Source of the DNA: Hybos culiciformis
Taxonomy: Eukaryota; Arthropoda; Insecta; Diptera; Hybotidae
Direction: 5' to 3'
NCBI GenBank assembly: GCA_964007475.1
Contig: OZ023273.1
Coordinates: forward strand, 88,142,841-88,206,840
Length of the DNA: 64,000 bases
In this document: piece by piece, positions 56,731 to 64,000 of the stretch
Position numbering within the stretch: position 1 is the first letter of the stretch
How the letters are laid out: each line of letters opens with the position of its first letter
The notes under the pieces: model-generated
The model's input: only the letters and a program-made list of their open reading frames with translations
The model's database searches: none
What the model was told of the DNA's origin: nothing
Program-made: the position numbers and the translations under genes

Positions 56731-57490
56731 GTTGTATAATCTTGGCTAAGTGAGCACACTGGCCAAGACTATATAATCCTAACCCCTTTTTCTTTAGGTG
56801 CCGGAATCTGCCATCCGAGGTTGCAGTGGATTTATTCCACTGGCTAAGGATGACAGATCCAGCAAAGGTTAATATCAGAAGTTAGCAGGTTCTCGCCGCT
56901 TCTGATATAAACCCAAAACCACCCGCTCCTAGTGGAGGATTCTTGACCCTTTCCAAGAATCCGAAGCTAGGACAAAACCAGTCGCCACCTGGATGCTACT
57001 GCTCTGGAGTGGATCTGTAGGTTAAAACATATTGTTTTGACCTGAGGATTCACTGTAGATGTAGAAGTATCCAGTACATGGTATGCCACCTGGTTTAGCC
57101 CTTCTAAACGCCAATCTTAGGTCAATACAATGTATTAACCTGGTGATTGGCTATAGAAGTTGGAAATTCCAGATCATGGTGTACTGAGATCCCCTGGCTC
57201 TGTGAGCAAAAAATCTAAGGCCAAAACAATGGATTAGCCTGGATTCGCCACAGATACAGGAGAATTAGCCCATGTACGTCTGGCCATGCACCTGTTCTGA
57301 TCGACTCTTGGTTAAGCCCCGAGCCTACGAGAAATCGTGGCCTAGGATTTAACTAAAGAGGCGAACATAACAGGTTGCATAAGTGATAATCTCAGGTCAT
57401 TTCTTGGCTCTAACATCTCGCGCGGGCTCTGGTTAGACCAAGATTAGCGTAAAATGACCCAAGATTACCACTAGACTGGTTATGCATGCA
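56731..57490 (+). ncRNA. GC-richer array of about nine stem-loops
   Basis: Successive hairpins: 56741-56767 (CTTGGC/GGCCAAG), 56803-56860 (two nested stems), 56872-56908 (ATATCAGAAG/CTTCTGATAT), 56937-56962 (GGATTCTTG/CAAGAATCC), 57019-57043, 57119-57141, 57218-57240, 57325-57340 (CTACGA, GAAA loop, TCGTGG) and 57385-57469 (nested, GGTCATTT/AAATGACC and CTTGG.TCTAAC/GTTAGACCAAG). No open frame. Whether it is transcribed, and whether it belongs to the LTR of the downstream element, is unknown. Confidence 0.55.
57019..57317 (+). repeat. three degenerate 100-bp modules
   Basis: Units start at 57019, 57119 and 57218 with an AGGTYAAAACA-type hairpin followed by GATTC/GATTG, a variable part and CATGGT/CATGTA. 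Spacing is 99-100 bp. Confidence 0.6.
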
Positions 57491-57499
57491 CCACAAACA

Positions 57500-58470
57500 G
57501 AGAATTCTAGGCAATTTTGTACAAATGAAAAATTTTACTTCACTTTGAATATTGGTAAAATACGACCAATATAAAGAAATCTTATAAATCAAAAAAAAAA
57601 AAATTTACGTTTGTACAAGATTGGTTAAAAGCCTCTGCGTATATGTATACATATATATGTGGTGGAAAACAAAATTCCTGAATTTCTTTTCTAACAAAAA
57701 AATTTTACTAATTTTCTTTTCTAAAAATCTTAAAATTAATCAACATAAAATATAATTATTCTTATATCCACCATGACAATTTTTTTATTTTACTTTTCTT
57801 TTTTTTCTTCTTCTTCATATTTCATTATGCATATGAAAAAAAAGGTTAATGAATTTTATGCAACGACCACTCAAACCTAAGAGATATCATCAAAAAAACA
57901 AATATCATCTTATGGGTCAACTTCAAAGAAAAAAATTATAATTAACAAAAAAAAAATTTTTATTATATACAAAAACAATTATATATGTATATATATATAA
58001 AAACAAAAATTATACATACAAAATTAAAACATGTATAAAATATATGTATAAAAATACATAATGATTCAAATATTTTTCTTAATGAAAATAATAAATAAAT
58101 AAAAAAAGAAAAATAAAATTTGTAAATGAAAAATAGTTCATTTACCCTACAAATTAAAGAAAAAAAAAAAAAAATTATAAATTTATCTTTCAAAAATTTT
58201 AAAAATTTTTATGTAATAAAAATTTTATATATATGCATAAATGCATAACTAAACAAAAAAAAAAAAATAAATAAAATATTTTGTTTTTACCTATTCAAAA
58301 AAAAAAAAATTGTAAAAATATCTGATGTACATAATCAAGAAACATATTTTTAATTGTACTAGTTTAAAATAGAATTGTCGCTTATAATTTTTTTTGTAAT
58401 AAAATCGTTCAAAAAAAAAAAAAAAACAAATATGAATTTTTCTGAATAAAAATAATTTTCAGGTCCCTTA
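57500..58470. other. low-complexity A/T interval
   Basis: A-rich runs, TATA repeats and short ORFs without domains. Nothing further supported. Confidence 0.35.
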
Positions 58471-59009
58471 TATATGCAAAATTCCGGTGTTAAGCTCCGG
58501 CTATAGGTGGCAGAAGCCACGAGCCGAAGAATGACTAATTAGTCATTTAGGTTTTGTAATATTTTTTTTTCTGTATTGGTCGGGGTTTCCAAAATATATT
58601 CCTTCTTTTGTTTGCAAGTAAAAATGTGATAAATAAGAAGTATTTATCATCATTATACCTTCCCAATCTTTTATTTTACTTTAAGACATCCGACATTTTT
58701 TTTGTTATGAGAACACTGGTGTTCACTGTCGCGTACCCACCCAACGGCGAGCTTAGTCCAGGCCTATGAACAGGATGTCTAAGACAGTGGACTCGGCACA
58801 AGAGAAAATTCGGCATGTAGAGCACTTTCTTTTGCCTCTACGTCAGCCACTTTCCTTTTTATCATAATTTCTGTTATGATAATGTTTTCTTTAAGTTCAT
58901 CTTGAACTTACATACACTATTGTTGTATTTTATACGACCCCGGTTTTAATCATCTTCGTCGTTTTATTTCATCTTATTAAATAAAACTATATTAAAATTA
59001 ATCATAACA
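58470..59009 (+). repeat. probable 5' LTR (3' part) of the downstream gypsy element
   Basis: It ends in TCATAACA two bases before a TGGCGCCC primer site, as LTRs do (..CA). It contains AATAAA near 58980 and several hairpins: 58498-58526 (CGGCT.GTGGC/GCCAC.AGCCG), 58531-58546, 58711-58724, 58861-58880 and 58893-58909. The LTR start is not determined because its partner is outside the window. Confidence 0.45.
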
Positions 59010-59011
59010 AA

Positions 59012-59150
59012 TGGCGCCCAACGTGGTGCTAGAAATTTGTTATCTTAACTTCAAATTAAAAATCTTAAAAATAAATCATAACAAATGGCGCCCAACGTGG
59101 TAAGAGCATGAGTCCTACCTACCCAACGTGGTAAGACATTGAGTCCTACC
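59012..59150 (+). promoter_or_regulatory. primer-binding site, repeated
   Basis: TGGCGCCCAACGTGGT occurs at 59012 and again at 59086, each after TAAATCATAACAAA-like sequence; a third CCCAACGTGGTAAGA lies at 59121. The TGGCGCCC start is the tRNA-Lys type. The duplication covers 74 bp. Confidence 0.65.
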
Positions 59151-59389
59151 CTACTAACGGGGTGTAAGGGCTTTAAGAGTCCCCACCCTTTTAAAATTTT
59201 GTAAGGTCTAAATCTTACACGACCATAATTTTTTTTTATTACTAACATAATGTTTTAATATAGAAAAGTAGTATTTAGAGTTAAAAAAAAAAAAATTTTT
59301 TTTTACCTACATATTTTTGAAACCCCAAATCGGAAAAACTGCTCTATTTAAATATTTCCTTATAATATTTGGAGGAAATTTCCACCTTG

Positions 59390-59839
59390 CAGCGTGAGTG
59401 CAGTATAAAATGTAGACACAGTCTACACTGTACATGCTGAGGTGAGAATTTTTAGAAAAATATTTCCTTCTTTCTACTTTAAAACTATACCTTTCTTTCA
59501 ATTCTAACAATACCCAGTTCTCCTATTACCTTTCCTTGCAGTGTGAGTGCAGTAGAAAATGTGGGCTAGGTCCACACTGTACATGCTGGGGAAAAGTTTT
59601 AGGATAACTGTAAGCATCTTTTTCTTCAAAAAAAAAAAAAAAAAAAAAAAAAATCGAAATTCCAAATCGTACAGTGTGAGTGCAGTTGAAAATGTAGGCC
59701 AGGTCTACACTGTACATGCTGCGATTTTGAATTTCAGTACTTACACATTTAATAATGCAAGTACTGTTTCATTTCGACTTTTTTCTTTACAGCGTGAGTT
59801 CAGTATAAAAAGTAGGCACGGTCTACACTGTACATGCTG
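59390..59839 (+). ncRNA. four 50-nt hairpin repeats in the leader
   Basis: Copies at 59390-59439, 59539-59588, 59672-59721 and 59790-59839 are each exactly 50 nt. All start CAGYGTGAGT and end ACTGTACATGCTG. The inner stem is GTAGAC/GTCTAC in copy 1, GTAGGC/GTCTAC in 3 and 4, GTGGGC/GTCCAC in 2: the third pair changes from A-T to G-C in both arms. Spacers (about 99, 83 and 68 bp) are unrelated, so the 50-mer itself seems to be kept. Confidence 0.75.
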
Positions 59840-60572
59840 GAGAAATTAGTCTAAATGAAACATTTCACTTTCCTATCTATTCTTATCTATCAAATAGAGC
59901 TAGCTAAAAAATTATTGTTTCTTTTCTAAATTTTTCTATCTATACAATAACACCAGGAATTTGCATTATATATTGGACCTTAAATATAAAAGTACAAATT
60001 TATTTGAAATCAAAAAAAAAAAAATAAAAATAAAAATAAATAAATAAAATATATATAAATAAAATATCTTATATATTTCTAAAAATTAATAAAGCTAAAA
60101 AGGAAATTTTATTCTCGAAAAGAAAATCCTTATAATATTTAAAAACAAAAATATATATAATAATATTATAATATTATAAAAAAAATAAAATTAAAAATAT
60201 TTATATACATAAATATATATATATATATATATAACACAGAAAAAAAAAAAATACTTTTAGGTTGGAAAAAATATATTTTTACACGAATAAACAACCAATA
60301 CACAAAAAAAAAATGGCAATCCCCAATCTGTAGCGAGGCCACCTACAGATCACAATCCAGGCCAAAACTTTAATTTATTAAATAATAAAAATTCAGATAA
60401 ATTAGAAAATATAGATAACCCTATAGAAAATAAAAAAGAAAATCTTATTGAAGAATCCAACGTTAAAGAAAAACAAATAACCCAAATACTAAAAAGAACC
60501 GAAAACAAAGAAATCACAAAAAAAGAAAAAAAACAATGGCCTCCATATCATATCAGAAAACAAAGATATGAT
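59840..60572 (+). other. leader and open upstream extension of pol, no gag seen
   Basis: 59840-60250 is A/T low-complexity, including (AT)n at 60215-60232. From about 60252 (after TTTTAG, a possible acceptor) the pol frame is already open, Lys/Asn-rich, and runs into the ATG at 60573. There is no capsid or zinc-knuckle signature. Confidence 0.5.
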
Positions 60573-63500
60573 ATGAAACGAGCCGAAATAATCACTTTTA
60601 ACAGCTTAAGAGAAGTAAGATTAAATATTAACAAATTTACAAAATCAAAAAGAAACAAAGTAAAAGCTTGTCGCGAAAATAAATTTTATAAGAATGTCAA
60701 AGAAGATAAAAAGAAAATTCTTTCTTCTGTAATAAAAATCCCAAACGATAATAGACCCTACGTAAGAATTCAAGTAGGAAAAGTAAACCTAGAGGGATTA
60801 TTAGATTCAGGAGCATCTATTTCCTGTTTAGGAAAGGATAAAAGATGGCTAACTGAAAATACAAATTTTAAATTAAACAAAATTTCAGAATCTGTAACAA
60901 CCGCGTCCGGTAATAAAACCGAAATAATAGGATACATCTTAGTACCTATTTGTTTTAATAACATATCCAAAATTTTAAAAATTCATGTCGTTCCTAAGTT
61001 ATCGCAAGAACTTTATCTTGGAGTTAACTTCTGGACAGCTTTTAACTTGGCCCCCCAAATTTTTAATCCAGTCTCAGAAATTTCTGAAACGGACCCAAAT
61101 TTACATCCTTTAAATGTCAAAGAACAATTAGAATTAGATTCTATAAAGAAAATGTTTCCGTCGTATGCCACTGAAGGGTTAGGGTGCACAAATTTAGAAC
61201 AACATGTCATAGACACAGGGGACAATGAACCCATTAAACAAAAACATTATCCAATCTCCCCTGCCATACAAACCCTAATGTACACCGAGGTAGACAGAAT
61301 GCTGGAAATGGGCGTAATAGAAGAAAGCAATAGTGCTTGGACTTCGCCGGTAGTACTCGTAAGAAAGCCGGGAAAAAACCGTTTATGTTTAGATTCACGA
61401 AAAGTGAACGATTTAACAAAGAAAGACGCGTATCCTTTACCCAACATTCAAGGACTACTTGCGAGAATAGACAAAACCAAATATATTAGCAGCATAGATT
61501 TAAAAGACGCTTTCTGGCAAATTCCCCTAGAAAAAGCTTCACGGGAAAAAACTACATTTGCAATCCCCGGTAGACCCCTTTATCAGTATACACGAATGCC
61601 GTTCGGACTCTGTAACGCAGCTCAGCGTATGTGTCGGCTTATGGACAAAGTAATTCCCCAACACCTGAAAGAAGAAGTTAAAGTTTACTTGGACGACTTA
61701 ATGGTCGCGACCGAAAGTAAAGAACGTCATTTTCAACTTTTAAAAGAAGTTGCAATAGCTCTAAGAAAAGCAAATCTCACCAATAATGTTGAAAAATCTA
61801 AATTTTTCATGAAAGAGATAAAGTACTTAGGATATTTAATTGGCGCGGATGGGACAAAACCGGACCCAGGGAAAATAACCGCAATTTCTGAATACCCTGA
61901 GCCCAAAACCCTTAAACAAACCAGACGTTTTCTAGGAATGACTGGATGGTTCCAGCGTTTAATTCCAAATTATTCTACCATAGTTGCACCCATTACAGAT
62001 TGCCTTCAAACTAAAAATTCAAATAATAATAAATTCAATTTCACAAATGAAGCTAGGAAAGCTTTCAAAAAAATTAAAGAAATCTTAATCTCCGAACCTG
62101 TTTTATCTCCCCCTGATTACGAAAAACCTTTTTTTATACAAACTGACGCAAGCCAATCCGGAATTGGAGCCGTTCTCTTCCAATATGACTCCGAAAATAA
62201 TGAACACCCTGTAGCTTATATGTCAAAAAAGTTTAATGACACGCAAACCCGCTGGGCAGCTACAGAACAAGAATGTTACGCGGTAGTTGAAGCTATAAAA
62301 AAATTCAGGATGTACGTAGAAGGAGTAAAATTTACTGTACTGACTGACTGCGCTTCTCTTCAGTGGTTAATGAAGTGTAAGGACCACCACGGCAAGCTTT
62401 TTCGATGGTCCTTAAAACTTCAAGCTTTCGAGTTTGACGTACAACATAGATCCGGAAAAAAAAATGTTGTGGCGGACACACTCTCTCGTTCATTTGGCAT
62501 AGAGGAAATATCAGCTCGTAGTCCAGACTTAGACCTAAATTCTAGAGCCTTCGAATCCGAAAATTACACAGAAATTAGAGAAGCTATTGAAGACAATAGT
62601 GATAAACTTCCAGACCTCAAGATTATAGGAAACAAAGTATTTAAAAGGGTAGAGTACAGAAAAGAGCAGGAAGTACCAGAAATTAACCTATGGAGACTTT
62701 GGGTTCCTGACGAACTAGTAAATGACGTCATAAAGAATAATCACGATCCTCCCCATTCAGCTCATGGCGGACTAGGAAAGACTCTTCATAAATTACGAAC
62801 AAAATATTTTTGGCCAAGAATGTTTACTGATGTAAAAAAATATATTTCTAATTGTACAATTTGCAAAGAAACTAAACCTTCTAATCAAATTTTAAGACCT
62901 CCTATGGGCAATAAACCTATACCAGAAAGACCCTTCCAAAATTTATATATCGACTTTTTAGGCCCATATCCAAGATCAAAATCGGGAAATACATGTATCT
63001 TTATAATACTAGATTCTTTTTCAAAATATGTGATAATAAGACCATTAAAAAAGGCGACATCAGCTAACGCTATTAAAGTGTTAGATGAAGCTTTCAGTCT
63101 GTTTGGCTGTCCAGAATGTATTTTAAGCGATAATGGAACACCACTTATTTCGAAAGAATTCAAATCCTATTTAAAAAATTATGATATAGAACATAAACTG
63201 ACAGCTTTCTATTCCCCACAAGCCAACGCGAGTGAAAGGGTTAATGGCTCAATTCTTAATGCCATAAGAGCCTACATCGATGACCAACAATATAACTGGG
63301 ATGGTGAACTTAACAGTATATGTACAGCTCTTCGCGCTAGCGTACATGAAGCGACCGGAATGTCTCCTTATTATGTTCTGTTTGGACAGCATATGATTAC
63401 CCATGGTAGTTCCTTTAAATTACTTAGGGAATTACACATGTTAGAAGCAGAAGATATAGATGTACAACCCCCTCCGGGATCCTTTCAAATCATAAAGGAT

Positions 63501-63770
63501 ATAGTAAAGCGTAATTTAGAAAAAGCAAGGGAAAAAGGAAGAAGATTGTATAATAGGAAGTGTAAAAATATCAAATATAAAATAGGTCAAATGATATATA
63601 GGAGAAATTTTGCACAAAGTGACTTCAGTAAACACTTCAATGCAAAATTAGGAAAAAAATTTATACCCTGCGTTGTTCTCAGAATCATAGGAAATAGTAT
63701 CTATGAAGTTAAGGACCTTAGAGGAAAGAATATAGTAGGTCGTTATCATGCTAAAGATCTTAAAACCTGA
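60573..63770 (+). CDS. gypsy-type pol polyprotein, intact (PR-RT-RH-IN)
   Basis: A single 1065-codon frame. Protease LLDSGASISCLG near residue 76; RT residues 230-430 with LCLDSRKVNDL, SSIDLKDAFWQIPL, MPFGLCNAAQR and intact VYLDDLMVA; RNase H with QTDASQSGIGAVLF, TEQECYAVV, LTDCASLQWL and VADTLSRS; integrase finger HSAHGG...CTICKETK, and core Asp in LYIDFLG, Asp in LSDNGTP, Glu in ASERVNG. All catalytic residues I can check are present. The TGGCGCCC primer site suggests an Osvaldo-like lineage, tentatively. The 3' LTR lies beyond the window. It would reverse-transcribe and integrate the element if a gag is supplied. Confidence 0.9.
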   Translation: MKRAEIITFNSLREVRLNINKFTKSKRNKVKACRENKFYKNVKEDKKKILSSVIKIPNDNRPYVRIQVGKVNLEGLLDSGASISCLGKDKRWLTENTNFKLNKISESVTTASGNKTEIIGYILVPICFNNISKILKIHVVPKLSQELYLGVNFWTAFNLAPQIFNPVSEISETDPNLHPLNVKEQLELDSIKKMFPSYATEGLGCTNLEQHVIDTGDNEPIKQKHYPISPAIQTLMYTEVDRMLEMGVIEESNSAWTSPVVLVRKPGKNRLCLDSRKVNDLTKKDAYPLPNIQGLLARIDKTKYISSIDLKDAFWQIPLEKASREKTTFAIPGRPLYQYTRMPFGLCNAAQRMCRLMDKVIPQHLKEEVKVYLDDLMVATESKERHFQLLKEVAIALRKANLTNNVEKSKFFMKEIKYLGYLIGADGTKPDPGKITAISEYPEPKTLKQTRRFLGMTGWFQRLIPNYSTIVAPITDCLQTKNSNNNKFNFTNEARKAFKKIKEILISEPVLSPPDYEKPFFIQTDASQSGIGAVLFQYDSENNEHPVAYMSKKFNDTQTRWAATEQECYAVVEAIKKFRMYVEGVKFTVLTDCASLQWLMKCKDHHGKLFRWSLKLQAFEFDVQHRSGKKNVVADTLSRSFGIEEISARSPDLDLNSRAFESENYTEIREAIEDNSDKLPDLKIIGNKVFKRVEYRKEQEVPEINLWRLWVPDELVNDVIKNNHDPPHSAHGGLGKTLHKLRTKYFWPRMFTDVKKYISNCTICKETKPSNQILRPPMGNKPIPERPFQNLYIDFLGPYPRSKSGNTCIFIILDSFSKYVIIRPLKKATSANAIKVLDEAFSLFGCPECILSDNGTPLISKEFKSYLKNYDIEHKLTAFYSPQANASERVNGSILNAIRAYIDDQQYNWDGELNSICTALRASVHEATGMSPYYVLFGQHMITHGSSFKLLRELHMLEAEDIDVQPPPGSFQIIKDIVKRNLEKAREKGRRLYNRKCKNIKYKIGQMIYRRNFAQSDFSKHFNAKLGKKFIPCVVLRIIGNSIYEVKDLRGKNIVGRYHAKDLKT

Positions 63771-64000
63771 AATAATAAAAACAAAAATAAAACTATCATA
63801 CATTAGAAAAACGAATATTAACAAAAATATAAAATCAAACATACATTCCAAAAAAAAAGGATATTTTTTTACACATTTTGCCTAAATAACTAATTAATGA
63901 TTTAAAAAATTAAAAAGTTTTTTCTTTTCCATTAAATTTCCAATAAATTTCCAATAAATTGCCCATAAACAATTCAATAGAAAGAGAAAGAAAATTTTCT
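63771..64000. other. 3' non-coding sequence of the gypsy element
   Basis: AT-rich; AGAAAGAGAAAGAAAA near 63978 could be the start of a polypurine tract, but the window ends here. Confidence 0.3.

Larger units (their letters stand above)
56673..57846. repeat. 33-bp direct repeats flanking the hairpin array
   Basis: An identical 33-bp sequence beginning TTCATATTTCATTATGC occurs at 56673-56705 and 57814-57846. The interval between them contains the GC-richer hairpin array. Too long for a usual target duplication. Confidence 0.75.

Noticed and set aside
59390..59839. CRISPR-like reading of four 50-nt repeats
   Set aside because: Only four copies, uneven spacers, eukaryotic retroelement leader; a structural RNA element fits better.
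59559..59849. 96-codon frame over the 50-nt repeats
   Set aside because: Passes through a poly(A) run and the hairpin repeats; no start or domain support.
62885..63163. Minus-strand frame opposite integrase
   Set aside because: Shadow of the intact pol frame.

Overview
This window is AT-rich DNA from an animal nuclear genome, most likely an insect, and it is almost entirely transposable elements nested in one another. The signs are introns with GT..AG borders, THAP/P-like, hAT, Sola-like, PIF/Harbinger-like and Tc1/mariner-like DNA transposons, an RTE-type LINE, and three gypsy-type LTR retrotransposons, one carrying an env remnant like those of insect errantiviruses. No host gene can be supported. 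Species or order cannot be fixed from the sequence.

Layout. 1-2.1 kb: 3' end of a LINE. 2.2-7.35 kb: a dispersed repeat split by a P-element-like transposon with two THAP domains; a hairpin-rich foldback element sits inside its first THAP domain. 7.6-20.62 kb: a large CACTA/EnSpm-like element (tentative), read on the minus strand. It holds a broken C2H2/transposase gene and a 9-exon SAMD3-like gene whose first exon lies 10 kb upstream, so the transposase gene is nested in its intron 1. That intron also received a 475-bp palindrome and a 6.8-kb LTR retrotransposon (13659-20453; gag, pol, truncated env; TSD TGTA). 20.8-27.5 kb: a MITE, a Sola-like element (22113-25359; TSD ATAT) and a hAT MITE, the last two inside a CTAG-rich repeat. 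27.5-33.8 kb: a second Sola-like element, itself hit by a hAT MITE and by a 2.7-kb hAT with a broken BED transposase. 34.7-37.4 kb: diverged tandem duplications with a TA-flanked MITE inside. 38.2-45.06 kb: a minus-strand gypsy element with very short LTRs (TSD GAAAG), carrying four MITEs, one in each LTR and two internally. 45.6-53 kb: nested MITEs, a palindrome field with a tRNA-like sequence, a full copy of the repeat seen at 2.2/7.3 kb, and a TRIM-like relic. 53.4-56.1 kb: a PIF/Harbinger-like element with only a Myb/SANT-like gene and a second foldback element. 56.7-64 kb: a GC-richer array of hairpins, a probable LTR with tRNA-Lys-type primer sites, four 50-nt hairpin repeats, and an intact gypsy-type pol of at least 1065 codons that runs to the window edge without a recognisable gag.

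Most coding regions are broken, many by one-base changes in A-runs, which could be real decay or homopolymer errors in the assembly. The most unusual signals are the structured 56.7-59.85 kb leader of the intact pol element (four 50-nt hairpins with a compensatory base-pair change, plus about nine other hairpins) and the nested SAMD3-like/transposase gene pair.
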